From contig NW_005200250.1 of the NCBI RefSeq assembly GCF_000372725.1, positions 525,294-589,293 of the forward strand: a DNA stretch of 64,000 nucleotides, in the 5' to 3' direction. A program made the position numbers and the translations under genes. Below, piece after piece: positions 30,932 to 40,527 of this stretch. Below the pieces are notes generated by a model. That model worked only from the letters and a program-made list of their open reading frames with translations. It searched no databases and was not told the origin of the DNA. How positions within the stretch are numbered: position 1 is the stretch's first letter; every line of letters starts with the position of its first letter. This stretch comes from Emiliania huxleyi CCMP1516. Its lineage: Eukaryota; Haptophyta; Isochrysidales; Noelaerhabdaceae.

Positions 30932-31290
30932 TTAAGTGCACCCGCCTCTCTCACAGCAGAGACTGGCACGACAAGCTCCGCCGCCGCCGCCGCCGCCTCC
31001 GCCACCCTCAATGGTCATGCCGGCGGCGAGGAACTCGGAGATGATGAAGTCAAAGTTGGAGAGGCGGCCAGCGTTCTCGGCCGGCGTGGCCCCGGCGGCG
31101 GAAGTGGTCTGCAGGCGGCGGAAGCGGTCTGCATCGAAGTTCGCCGCCGAAAGCGGAGCCAGTAGCACGTCTGGATGCAGGTCGCCGACGGAGGCGATGC
31201 CGAAGAGATGGGTCGGATGCATGCAGGTCCTGGCGTCGCGGATGACTTTTTTGAGAGCTGTCGTGCGAGGGTCGGCCCGCACGAGGCACG
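30932..31290 (-). CDS. Unidentified exon
   Basis: A frame with balanced composition, unlike its neighbours' shadows, reads TTALKKVIRDARTCMHPTHL, VLLAPLSAANFDADRFRRLQ, AENAGRLSNFDFIISEFLAA and ends after a poly-Gly run. It follows the GST stop codon (31327) by about 40 bp on the same strand, so it may be a 3' exon of a GST splice form or a separate small gene. No family recognised; the AGATPAENAGRLSNFDF part is faintly ankyrin-like. Confidence 0.35.
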
Positions 31291-31326
31291 CGGTGGAGTG
31301 AGACGACGAGAAAGTATTGCAACGAG

Positions 31327-32232
31327 TCAGCCCTTCCGCGACCACGTGACATCGCCGACGGAAGTGGCGATGTCGGCAAAGTCGTCGAGCTCCGAGAGCG
31401 TGCAGTCGCGCTGGAACCGCTCGTGCATCCGTTCCCACGCGAGGCTGAGGCCGGGCATGCCGTCGATGACCGAGGGCTGCGCGGGCCCGTTCAGACCAGG
31501 ACAGAGGCTGTTCCCCAGCCAGCGCTCTAGCATGCCGTACAGCGTCAGGTCGGCGGCTGTCGGCTCGGAAGCGCCGCAAAAGAACTCCGTCGCCGACGCT
31601 TGCAGCTCGCGGTCGAATACGCGCAGCATCGCTCGCGCCTCCTCCATCACTGCAGCCGTGTCGCGCTCCGCCGCCAGCCGCAGGCACGCCGCGCCGGTCT
31701 CGCCTCCAAGCTCCGCGCCCCGCCGGCGCAGCGTCGCGAGGTAGCTCTTCTTAGCCACGCCGTGAATCATTCGGCTCGTGACGGAGCCGGGCAGCGCCTT
31801 GAAGAGCAGCCGTGGCCCGACGCCAGCGCCGCCGCCGCTCACGTATTTGCGCACCCTTGCGCCGCTCCAACGCTCGAATCCGGCGGCGTCCACCGTCGAC
31901 AGCCACCCGTTTACCCAGTACAGATCGGAGGCGGCCCTCTCCAGCCGGCGGATCTCGCCCTCGTGCTCGGCAGGGTAAAGGAGCGGCTCTGCCACGCGCT
32001 CGTCGAGAAAGGCGCAGATCTCGTCCGAGCCAGCCACGACCTCGCTATCCCATCGCAGCACCGGCACGGTGTAGGGCGCGGGCAGTAGCTTCTTGCGCTC
32101 CTCGAGACCCATCGGCGCAGACGAGAGCTTGTAGTCCTTGCTCGGCAAGAACCCCTTTACGCGCAGGGCGGCGATCGCCTTGGAGCTGAACTGTGAGCCG
32201 CGCCAGATGACGAGCTCGCGTGCGGCGGCCAT
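31327..32232 (-). CDS. Glutathione S-transferase-like protein
   Basis: 301 residues from ATG 32232. The N-terminal thioredoxin-like half shows LVIWRGSQFSSKAIAALRVK, TVPVLRWDSEVVAGSDEICA (the cis-Pro and glutathione-binding region) and FLDERVAEPLLYP; the all-helical C-terminal half includes FFCGASEPTAADLTLYGML with the N-capping box common in GSTs. The catalytic Tyr/Ser/Cys is not obvious: the active-site loop reads GSQFSSK, offering serines. Presumably cytosolic thiol conjugation or isomerisation; the class cannot be fixed. Confidence 0.75.
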   Translation of the reverse strand: MAAARELVIWRGSQFSSKAIAALRVKGFLPSKDYKLSSAPMGLEERKKLLPAPYTVPVLRWDSEVVAGSDEICAFLDERVAEPLLYPAEHEGEIRRLERAASDLYWVNGWLSTVDAAGFERWSGARVRKYVSGGGAGVGPRLLFKALPGSVTSRMIHGVAKKSYLATLRRRGAELGGETGAACLRLAAERDTAAVMEEARAMLRVFDRELQASATEFFCGASEPTAADLTLYGMLERWLGNSLCPGLNGPAQPSVIDGMPGLSLAWERMHERFQRDCTLSELDDFADIATSVGDVTWSRKG

Positions 32233-32598
32233 GGAGACAGCTAAGGAGCCGCTTGACGGTCAACGGTTGACCTTGAGCCGGGCGCGATGGAGCGCGACGG
32301 GGTAGTGCAAGGACCGTCTTTCTTTTTGTCTGTGTTCATCCCGAGACGCCCTTGTCGTTTCCTACTTTTGTTGTGATTCGGCCCGCTATCGGACATCGCG
32401 AGCGAGAGAAAAGAAATCGCCGGGGGGCCCCAGCGCGCCGAAGGCGAAGCTGCGACACGGATATCGATGGCGTATGCTCGACCTCGAGAGCTTTCACTGT
32501 GTGACTCTAAGATCGGGTCCCCTTTTTTTAGATCATCCCCCCGACGACGACTGTACACGGTGTGCTGACTGTAGCCCGTCCCGGCCGTGCGCGCGGCC
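32233..32598. other. Intergenic, no gene seen
   Basis: Separates the GST and ankyrin genes, both on the minus strand, so it should contain the GST promoter and the ankyrin 3' UTR. A T-run is present at 32520-32530. No repeats recognised. Confidence 0.4.
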
Positions 32599-33597
32599 TC
32601 ACACGCGCAGGTCGGTCGCGCCCGCTCCCTCCGCCTTGCCCTCCCCCTTACCCTCCGCCTTGACGGCGTCGGCCGCCTTCGCGCGGGCGAGGTCGAGCGG
32701 ACCGAGCAGGTCGTCGCCCCACACGTCCACCGCCGCGCCGCGGCTGAGCAGCACCCTCACCACCTGCTCGCGCGGCGCCGCGGCAGAGTGCGCGTCGATC
32801 GCGTGCATGAGAGGCGTCCAGCCGCGCGAGTCCTTGCCGTCGGGGTCGGCGCCGGCGCTCAGCAGCAGCCTGCTCACCTCGGCGCTGCAGCCGCGGGCGG
32901 CGAGCGAGAGCACCGGCCCGCTCCCGAGCAGCGCAGAGTGCGGCGAGGCGCCCCGCTGCAGCAGCGCCGCCACGTCGCCCGCGGAGCCCGCCTGGCTGAC
33001 GGCGGCCACGAGCGCCGCGTCCAGCGAGCCGGTGCGCGCGACGAGGCGGTCGATGTCCGCCGACGCGCCCGCGCACGCCGCCCCCTCCCCCGCCTCCCCG
33101 TGCGACGCCGATCGCGGCCCCAAGCCGCCGCCGCCGCCGTCCAGCCGCTCGAGCAGCTCGAGGAGGTGTGCGCGGCGCGGGTCGCTCGAGTCGCGGCGCG
33201 AGAGGAGCCCGTGGGCGCCGCCCTCGTCGGCCGGAGAGACGGCCGCGATGTCGTGGACCACGCCCGCCCTCTCTCTCGCAAAGACGGACGAGGAGGCCTC
33301 CTCGAGGCCGTCGGTGATCTGCCGCAGCCAGCGCGGAAGCCTTCGGCGGCGTGGCGACCGCCGCGAGCGCAGCCGCCCAGTGCGGGGCAGGAGGGAAAAC
33401 CGATGTAGCACAAAGAGGACCGCCACCAGCGCCGCCACGGAGAGTACAGGGATCACGACGTGCCACCACACGACGCCAGAGGACGAGCCGGCCGCCGAGC
33501 TCGGAGGCGGGGAGGGTGGCGGCGACGACGGAGGATCGAGGCTCGCTCGGAGCTGAGCCAGCTCTGCCTCGAGGCGGTCGATCTTGGCCTGGGCCAT
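32599..33597 (-). CDS. Membrane-anchored ankyrin-repeat protein
   Basis: 332 residues from ATG 33597. An N-terminal coiled coil (KIDRLEAELAQLRASL), a Pro/Ser linker, one membrane helix (VVIPVLSVAALVAVLFVLH), a basic stretch (RLRSRRSPRRRRLPRW) and then about four ankyrin repeats in the C-terminal half (SLDAALVAAVSQAGSAGDVA, GPVLSLAARGCSAEVSRLLL, DSRGWTPLMHAIDAH, VVRVLLSRGAAVDVWGDD). It probably displays a protein-binding ankyrin domain at a membrane surface; partner unknown. The open frame continues upstream to 33681 into a dispersed repeat (reading MLDLFGIAKNLSL), which I do not count as coding. Confidence 0.75.
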   Translation of the reverse strand: MAQAKIDRLEAELAQLRASLDPPSSPPPSPPPSSAAGSSSGVVWWHVVIPVLSVAALVAVLFVLHRFSLLPRTGRLRSRRSPRRRRLPRWLRQITDGLEEASSSVFARERAGVVHDIAAVSPADEGGAHGLLSRRDSSDPRRAHLLELLERLDGGGGGLGPRSASHGEAGEGAACAGASADIDRLVARTGSLDAALVAAVSQAGSAGDVAALLQRGASPHSALLGSGPVLSLAARGCSAEVSRLLLSAGADPDGKDSRGWTPLMHAIDAHSAAAPREQVVRVLLSRGAAVDVWGDDLLGPLDLARAKAADAVKAEGKGEGKAEGAGATDLRV

Positions 33598-33639
33598 CTT
33601 TAGAGCGTCAAGCCAAATTTCACAGCGCCGGACCCCCGT

Positions 33640-33720
33640 TCGGAGAGAGAGATTTTTAGCAATACCAAACAAATCTAACACTCACACGTCATTTGGGGCC
33701 TGGAGCCCTGTTCACGCGCG
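33640..33720 (-). repeat. Dispersed 5'-flank module
   Basis: Read on the minus strand: GTGAACAGGGCTCCAGGCCC, an ACGTGTGAGTGTTAG stretch, TTGTTTGGTATTGCTAAAAA and TCTCTCTC. The same module, in sense orientation, lies upstream of the NHA gene (about 3590-3538, -) and upstream of the methyltransferase (about 46640-46700, +). Its left half is at 1434-1475 (+). It ends about 40 bp upstream of the ankyrin ATG. Confidence 0.8.
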
Positions 33721-34050
33721 CGCGAGACGTGCAGACAGGGTTGCCAGGTGAGAGCGAATGGCGCGGTTCACGCCTCGCACAACAGAGAGAGAGATGCGCT
33801 CTGCATGGTGGGACATAAATTTGTTTTAAATTTGTTTTTGTCCGTTCGGTGGATGTCTGGGTCCCCGCGGCCCACCCAGCGCCCAATAATTTCAGGCCCT
33901 ACTCGACAAAATAGGCACAACCGGACCTAGATCTAATAAGATCACGCACGAAGCGGCTCTGTAGGGGGGGATAATATTTTTTCTTTGACTTTGACGTCGG
34001 GGCCGCAACCTCGTCCGTCCTCAACGTTCGTCGCGTTCGCCCTCTGCGCC
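33721..34050. other. Divergent intergenic region
   Basis: Between the ankyrin gene (-) and the aminopeptidase (+). AT-rich patch at 33815-33840 and 33965-33990; no gene supported. Confidence 0.4.
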
Positions 34051-34750
34051 ATGCCACCCACCTTCGCAGCGCTCGCCCCCGGCGGCGTGGCCGTCTCTCG
34101 CAAGACGCTGCCCGGCGGCATCGTCGTCACAGAGCATGAGCTCTTCGTCCCGCTTGACCACGCCTCGCCCGACGGCAAGACCATCACTCTCTTCGTGCGC
34201 GAGGTGATGATCAGTGAATAGCCTCCCTCAGTCTTGTTCTCACAACGCAGTCCTCAGTACACGCGAGCCACCGTGTTCGCCGTAGCAAGACCATCACTCT
34301 CTTCGTGCGCGAGGTGATGATCAGTGAATAGCCTCCCTCAGTCTTGTTCTCACAACGCAGTCCTCAGTACACGCGAGCCACCGTGTTCGCCGTAGCAAGA
34401 CCATCACTCTCTTCGTGCGCGAGGTGATGATCAGTGAATAGCCTCCCTCAGTCTTGTTCTCACAACGCAGTCCTCTCTTACACGCGAGCCACCGTGTTCG
34501 CCGTAGGTTGCCAAGGCGGGCAAGGAGAAGGACGACTCCATGCCCTTCATCCTTTACCTGCAGGGCGGGCCAGGCTTCCCCTCACCGCGCGTCTCCGCAC
34601 CGCCCGGAGGGTGGATGAAGGTTGCTCTCGACTCGTTCCGCGTCCTGCTGTTTGACCAGCGAGGCACGGGTCGGAGCACTCCGGCGACACCGCAGCACAT
34701 CCTATCAATCGGCTCGCCGGAAGCACAGGCGGAGTATGGGGATTCTCAAA
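34051..34750 (+). pseudogene. Prolyl iminopeptidase-like (S33 alpha/beta hydrolase), N-terminal part only
   Basis: Exon 1 is 34051-34203 (MPPTFAALAPGG ... ITLFVRE); exon 2 starts at 34507 after TTCGCCGTAG and reads PFILYLQGGPGFPSP, GGWMKVALDSFRVLLFDQRG and TGRSTPATPQ. These are the oxyanion-hole GGPG region and DQRGTGRS motif of proline iminopeptidases. Homology fades at about 34740 (EAQAEY). The nucleophile motif (GxSxGG) and the Asp/His half were not found downstream, where hairpin-rich repeats replace them, so the gene is truncated by insertion or rearrangement. Between the exons lies a three-copy tandem repeat of exon end plus intron. Confidence 0.7.
34176..34506 (+). repeat. Three-copy tandem repeat of exon-end plus intron (110 bp)
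   Basis: Copies at 34176-34285, 34286-34395 and 34396-34506. Each begins CAAGACCATCACTCTCTTCG, holds the last 28 nt of exon 1 and its donor (GCGCGAG|GTGATG), the whole intron and an acceptor (TTCGCCGTAG). Copies 1 and 2 are identical; copy 3 differs only near its 3' end. Confidence 0.95.
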
Positions 34751-36264
34751 GGTATACCCTTGGAATGGCCGGATCCAGCCTTAAAGTACGAGATCGCGCG
34801 CGCTTCGCGCACAGCACCGCCTATTCTCCGCGGCTGTGTGACGACGCGTGCCGTGTACCGCAGCAGAGTTGGACGGCGCCCGCGAGGGAAGGCGCGGGTG
34901 CAGCGGCCGCCGGCGGCCGTACCGCCCGCCAGCCGGCGCAGCAGCGGCCAGCGCAGCGGCCGCCGGCGCAGCAGCCAGAGCAGCCGGTGCGCGCCTTGCG
35001 AGGCGAGTACTGCCGCCCGGCAGCCTTGAGGCGGCCGGGCGGCAGTACTCGTTCGAACTTTGCGAGCCGTGCGCGCGCCGAGGCGCGCGCGGCGCGCGCC
35101 CGCCCGGCTGCCAGTAGGAGGCGGCGCAATATGGCCTATAGTACAGCCCTTGAGGAGGAGGAAGAGGCTGGCTGGCAGTGCTGTATGCCGCCGAGGGGCA
35201 GTTTTGGGGTGCTGACCCACGCCCAGGGGGCTGCAGAACGCGTCCGCAGCCGGGACAACCCGCCCCCCCAGCCGAGGCCGGTCGAAGCCCACTTGAGTGC
35301 AGCCATGAGGAGTCCTCTTGGAGCTCCTGGCGGCCGTTTGAACCTCGGGCGCGCGCCGATGGGGGGGGGGGGGGGTCTTGCTTGCTCCACACCGAGCGCC
35401 ATCGGTCCGGACCGGTGCACTCACCGAGGGTCGGCTTGCACAAGGTCTGAGCCGCGGGCGCTCGGCTCGGCGCCAAGTGCAGTGTCACGCTCGCGCTGGA
35501 GCGGGTCACAATGGGAAACCCTCGTTTCCTATGAACTCGGTCCCCCAACGGAAGAGGCCTCGCTCCTACTGGAACAAGCCAACATCAGATTTGCCTCGTG
35601 CGTCCCTTTTTGAGGCAAGAGCTATTTTCTTTTGGGTCCTGTGGGCACCCTACGAATGGTTGGGGGGGAAAACAAAGGCGCTGATGGGCGGCTCCAATAG
35701 CTAAAGGTCAACATCCTCTCCGGCTACGACAAGGTGAACGTGATCTGGTCCTCACGGGGTTGACCCGTCTCCTCCAGTGGCAGTGCAGATCGAGACGGAC
35801 TCCATGAACGGCCGAGCAATAATTCTTCATTTAATATTATTAATTAATGCTTTCTGCAGGGCTGAGCCCCCCCTCCTTGCCCCCGCGCCCATTCCCTGCC
35901 CCCTCCCGCCACGCGCTCCGTCCGAGCCCTCTCAGCTCTTGCTTTGTTTTGTTTTGCTCTTGCACAGAGGAAAACTGACAAAAAATCAGATCGGTCCTGC
36001 GGGCTACTTCTTGGGTAAGAAAGGAGGAAACACCATGGAAGCAGGAAGTTTCCATGCCGATCTGTGGTTCGAACCCCCACGAAGGAGAGGAGTGTGGTGC
36101 TAGCCGTCGCCCACCCTTGGGCAGAGTCGCGCCGCTTGTTTCTTGTGCAGTCGCCTGCTCGCTCGACCACACACACAAGACTCCCTCCACTGCCGCCGCC
36201 CTCGCAGCCGCCGTCGCCGCCGCCCCCTTCCTCCGCCTGGCTCACGTACTCATCGTGCACATTG
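34751..36264. repeat. Hairpin-rich insertion and intergenic DNA
   Basis: Includes a perfect 18-bp stem hairpin (35004-35021 with 35034-35051, CGAGTACTGCCGCCCGGC), GC-rich CAGCAGCGGCC repeats (34905-34985), a 12-base G run (35361), an AT-rich patch (35815-35850) and the stretch 35707-35763, readable as VNILSGYDKVNVIWSS before a stop but without known family. The METTL4-like gene may begin within its right part (frame open from 36064). Confidence 0.6.
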
Positions 36265-37647
36265 ATGCTGTCTTCGCCTGCCAATGCCGGCCCCTGGCCC
36301 ACCACGTTCATCGAGCAGGAGGAGGTCCCGCCACTCCTGCGGTGGAGACCTCCGGCTCTGCTCCGGCCATTAGGGCAGCCAGCGGCGGCGGTGCCGCCAG
36401 CCGAGGCAGGCAGCAAGCGCAAGCGGCGCTCTGTGAGAGCAGAGGCACCGCTCGTCGAGAACGAGCCCGGCCTGTGTGACCGCATGGAAGAGGCTCACGT
36501 GGCGCTGCGACGACGGCTTCTGGCCGAAGCGGGCGGCAAGCCAGCTGCTCAATACCGCACTGCTGCTGCGACCGCCTCCGCCTCCGAGTTTTCGCCCGGC
36601 CGCGCTGCAGGTTTGATAGCTGGCGAGCCTGAGCCTTTCTCTCTGGCGCAGCCGCAGCTTCCGCCCCTCGCGGAGCTGACTGAGCGGCAGCAGCGCTCCT
36701 CCCGCCGGCGCCGCTTCCGCGTCGTGCGGCTCTCTGGCGGCGGCGCGAGGGGGGGAGGCCGCGCCCACAGTCTTGCTCCGCCCCTCCTCTTCCACTCGCT
36801 GGTGCGGAACGCAACCGACTCGCCCGCAAGGCTCGAGGCGCTCGGCTGCGAGTGGCTGCTGCCCGCGCGCTCCAGCTTCAGCCTCTGCCGGCTCGCATAC
36901 TGGCCGCGCCTGTCGCGCATCTTGCCTCGCTTCCGCTGCCTCGTCGTCGACCCGCCCTGGCCGTCGCGGTCGGTGCAGCGCGCGGGGGCGTACAAGGTGC
37001 TCGCGCTCGAAGAGCTGGCAGAGGCCCTCCGAAGCTTGCCCGCCCTCTGCGACCGGCGCGGCTGCCTGATTTGCGTGTGGATGACAAACGCCATCAAGGT
37101 GCAGGAGATGGTGGAGCAGACGCTGCTGCCCGCCTGGGGCGCCACCAAGGTCGGCCTCTGGTACTGGCTCAAGCTCTCGCCCGACGGTGGGCCGGCCGTC
37201 GGCGCCTTCCGCAGCCCGCACCGCAAGCCGTGGGAGCCGCTGCTGCTCGCCACGCTCGGAGGCGCCGCGCCGCCGCTGCCGCCGCGGCTCGTGTTTGGCT
37301 CCCTCCCGGAGGCGAAGCACTCGGCCAAGCCTGCGCTGGACGGGCTGCTGCGGCGGGCCGCGCCCCACCTCCTCGCCGTCGCCGCCGGGGGAGGGGGCGA
37401 GGGAGGGAGCGCCGGGGGCGAAGGTGGCGCCGGGGGCGGAGGTGGCAGCAGCGAGGAGGAGGACGCGGCGGCGTGGCGGAGTATTGCAAAGGCGGAGCTG
37501 TTCGCGCGCCGCCTCAGGTCGGGCTGGCACTCGCTGGGCGACGAGGTCATCGCCGGATCCCTCCTTCCCTCGCCGACGCCAGCCGCGCGGCTGCTCTCCC
37601 CGTGCAGTCCGCATAGGCTCCCGTATCTAGATAGTGAGGAGGTTTGA
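36265..37647 (+). CDS. METTL4: MT-A70 family N6-adenine methyltransferase, METTL4-like
   Basis: The C-terminal half carries the catalytic DPPW motif (CLVVDPPWPSRSVQRAGAYK), LICVWMTNAIKVQEMVEQTL, WGATKVGLWYWLKLSPDGG and SPHRKPWEPLLLATLGG, in the order typical of METTL4. METTL4 proteins methylate adenine in snRNA or DNA. The N-terminal 200 residues contain a KRKRRS nuclear-localisation-like stretch and an unconserved region; the METTL4-type FHSLVRN segment precedes the domain. A Gly/Glu loop (GGGGEGGSAGGEGG) is inserted near the end. ATG 36265 is preferred to 36064, whose extra 67 residues are Pro-rich repeat translation; either is possible. Confidence 0.85.
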   Translation: MLSSPANAGPWPTTFIEQEEVPPLLRWRPPALLRPLGQPAAAVPPAEAGSKRKRRSVRAEAPLVENEPGLCDRMEEAHVALRRRLLAEAGGKPAAQYRTAAATASASEFSPGRAAGLIAGEPEPFSLAQPQLPPLAELTERQQRSSRRRRFRVVRLSGGGARGGGRAHSLAPPLLFHSLVRNATDSPARLEALGCEWLLPARSSFSLCRLAYWPRLSRILPRFRCLVVDPPWPSRSVQRAGAYKVLALEELAEALRSLPALCDRRGCLICVWMTNAIKVQEMVEQTLLPAWGATKVGLWYWLKLSPDGGPAVGAFRSPHRKPWEPLLLATLGGAAPPLPPRLVFGSLPEAKHSAKPALDGLLRRAAPHLLAVAAGGGGEGGSAGGEGGAGGGGGSSEEEDAAAWRSIAKAELFARRLRSGWHSLGDEVIAGSLLPSPTPAARLLSPCSPHRLPYLDSEEV

Positions 37648-38029
37648 AGGGGTGGGATTGGTTTGGTCGAGTTTGGTTTTGCACTTGGCCTTGGAGGATG
37701 GAGCACGTGGAGTGCAGTCAATAGCCTCACATCCAGGGCCGGCGAGCCGCTAAGTCCTAAGTGCTAAGAAGAGCGCACCACCCTCTGCGGGCCGGATGAT
37801 TGGCATCGGAAGACTGCGGGCTAGAGAGGCTTCTGAAGAAAGAAAGAAAACAAAGAAGCCAACGGAGGGATGGGAGGACGGCACGCCGCCGCCACATACA
37901 GGGATTTAAGCGAGGCCTAACCCCGGGCCGGCCACACAGGCGTATTTCTCCTGTCCACGTGTTGCGTGCGCACTGTCCAAAATCATGTCCAAGCGAGCGC
38001 TGGTAGCTCCGTTTGCTGTACAGTAAATC
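37648..38029. repeat. Intergenic with two dispersed repeats
   Basis: 37695-37797 belongs to the family GCACTTGGAGTGCAGTCA ... ACATCCAGGGCCGG ... GGGCCGGATGAT, also at 52005-52105 and 60160-60255. 37846-37906 belongs to the GGGATGGGAGGACGGCACGC family. A 16-bp direct repeat AATCATGTCCAAGCGA appears at 37981 and 38025; the second supplies the ATG of the next gene. Confidence 0.75.
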
Positions 38030-39518
38030 ATGTCCAAGCGAGCGCGTGGCTCCGAGACGACACTGCTCAACCTCGAGGCCCTCGAGAATGCTGTACCATG
38101 GGAGGAGCTCGGCGCCGACGTAGTCGATCCGCTCCGCCGAGCCCTCGACACAGCTCGCCGTGAACGTCCTGCGACCGAGCGCGCAAAGGCGGCGGACGCG
38201 GCGAGAGAGGCGACGTTCGAGGCGCTCGAGGACGAGGAGCGAGCGGAGGCAGCGTGCGCGGCTTATTCGGCGGCCTCGATTCTGTTTGCCGACGCGACTC
38301 TGGCTGGCGGCGATTGTGGCGGCGGCGATGAGGCAGTCGACTCCGAGGCGGCGGCCCTGCGCGCGTGTGACCTCGCGATGCTTCGCGGCGGTGTCGCCGA
38401 GTGGGCCACGATTACTGAGCCAGTCGTGCGCGCCGCATCGGCGGGTGCAGCCAGCGAGGCGAGGCGGCTCGCTGTCAGAGCGGCGGTGCCTCGCTCAGAG
38501 CCGGAGCCTGTGTGCGAGCACATGGGAGGGCTGGCGGCGGGGATAGAGAGAGTCGATGCGCGGGGCCTGAGCGTGGCCGACTTCTCGCGGCGGTACCTCG
38601 AGAGCGGCACGCCAGTCATCCTCACCCACGCCATCGGCAGCTGGCCTGCGAGGACTTGCCGGCCCTGGAGCTGCGAGTACCTGCGCGCCCTCGCCGGCGA
38701 GCGGCTCGTGCCGGTCGAGGTGTGCTCCGCGGACGAGGCGAGCCGCGGCTTCCTCTCCGCCTCGTGGGAGCGCCGCGTCATGAGCCTCTCCGCCTTCCTC
38801 GACCAGCACGGCGCGGGAGACGGCGGCGGCGGCGACGGCGACGGCGACGGCGACGGCGGCGGCGACGGCGATGGCGGCGGCGGTGAGGTGCGCGGCCCCG
38901 CTCTCGCCCGCCGCCCGCTCGCCGCCCCGCTCACTTGCCCCGCCCACCTGCCCGCTCCCCGCCCACCTCCGAGCTCCGCGCCCGCAGGTTGGCTACCTTG
39001 CGCAGCACGCACTCTTCGCGCAAGTCCCGACGCTGCGCGACGACATCGAGACGCCAGCCTACTGCGGCGCGGCGGACGCGGCGGACGCGGCGGCGCCGGC
39101 CGAGTGCGAGGCCCGCTCGTCGCCACTCGCCTCGGCGTGGCTCGGCGGCAAGGGGACCGTCTCGCCGCTGCACAACGACCCGTACCACAACCTGCTCGCG
39201 CAGGTGGAGGGCCACAAGTACGTGCGCCTCTACGCGCCGCGCCACACCGGCGCCCTCTACCCGCTGCCCGGCGACCGCTGCAACGCGTCGGCCGTCAACC
39301 TCGACGCGCCGGACGAAGGCGCCTTCCCGCGCTTCGGCGCCGCGCCGTACTCGCACGCGGTGCTGCGGCCGGGGGAGCTGCTCCACATCCCGCGGCTGCA
39401 CTGGCACTATGTGCGCTCGCTCTCGCCCGCCTTCTCGGTCTCGTTCATGTGGGGCGCGCGGATGGGGCTCCGGCGCAGCACAGACGCGTCGGGCGACGAG
39501 TTTGTGGCGGACTACTGA
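38030..39518 (+). CDS. JmjC hydroxylase, JMJD5/KDM8-like
   Basis: Two exons, 38030-38887 and 38988-39518; intron GT-AG, phase 0. Exon 1: acidic helical N-terminal region, then VDARGLSVADFSRRYLESGT, PVILTHAIGSWPA and YLRALAGERLVPVE, the lead-in of JMJD5-type enzymes. Exon 2: VGYLAQHALFAQVPTLRDDI, GTVSPLHNDPYHNLLAQVEG with the Fe-binding HxD, KYVRLYAP, and RLHWHYVRSLSPAFSVSF with the distal Fe-binding His. JMJD5 is a 2-oxoglutarate- and Fe(II)-dependent arginyl hydroxylase. A (Gly-Asp)n run ends exon 1. All metal ligands are present, so it should be active; nuclear or cytosolic. Confidence 0.88.
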
Positions 39519-40527
39519 AGAGATAACCAACAACTAAAAAGCTCTGCAGCCCGTTGGCTCATTTTATTTTGCTCGACGTAGTATAGTCTGTAGAGTCGCG
39601 TGTTCCGTGTTGTTGATGTGTGTGTAAGTGTAAGTGTATATGTGTCTTGTGTGTGCTGTGTGTGGTGTGGTGTGTGTGTCGAATCTCGAATACGGACTCT
39701 CGACTACTAGCTCTCGAGCGCATCGCGTCCGCACGAGAAGACCATATATGCGCACCGCGCTCCGCGGCGCCGGCGCTTGCGGCATTCGCATTGCGGGGCG
39801 CCTCAGACCGCGGACGACGAAGCGCGGCGCTTTGTGCTCGCCGTGAACTGGTGGAGCGGTTCAAAGCCCGCCTCCGAAGGAAGTCTACCGTGCGTGCCGT
39901 TGAGCGATGCCGATTGGCGGAGACGCGGCTTGTACAGGACGGACGGCCGTCCAGTCCGAAGCGTGCCCGCTGCGCACAGAATCCGCGGGCCCGCCGAACT
40001 GCCTCCTCTGCCAATGCGGCTGGCGCTAACGCGGTCGGCGACGAGCGTCGCTCTACACCCGAGCAGAACTGTGATGATGGAGCACAGTTTTCCGCCGACA
40101 CACGAGCTGCCGAGAAAAGGTGAGTTCCACGTCCGCTGGCCGTGGAGGACCCGTCGCCAGACGACGCAGGGCAGAAGACGGTGAGGCGGAGCAGACGCGC
40201 AGGGCGAGACGAGGGAGGGAGCAGGACTTTGATGTGGAAGACGGCTAGTGCTAGTCCCCCACCGGGAGGACGACCCCGGCTAGTCGCCGACCACACCCAC
40301 AAGAACCCTGCACAAAGATCGCAAGGGCGGGGGCCTGTTCCTTTTTACCCATCTCACAGTAGAGCGGTGTCCGTTTTTATTTATTTATTTATTTATCTCG
40401 GGATGACAGCAGACAGGACGAAACGAAAGAAACGAGGCATAGAGATCGACAGTGTCGTCGTGCCTGTAATGTGTCAGAGCTCGAGACACGACAGGGAGCC
40501 TGCTGCGGTAGCAAACCGGTTTGCCTG
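39519..40527. other. Intergenic, coding status unclear
   Basis: GT-rich tract (39615-39680), a TTTA microsatellite (40376-40398). Between about 39780 and 40120 two plus-strand frames are open and of ordinary composition (one reads LVERFKARLRRKSTVRAVER, another VLAVNWWSGSKPAS); neither matches a family I know, and they cannot both be real. Confidence 0.35.

Noticed and set aside
36060..36085. tRNA-like GGTTCGAACCCCCAC
   Set aside because: No T-stem pairing with a 7-nt loop and no D or anticodon arm around it.
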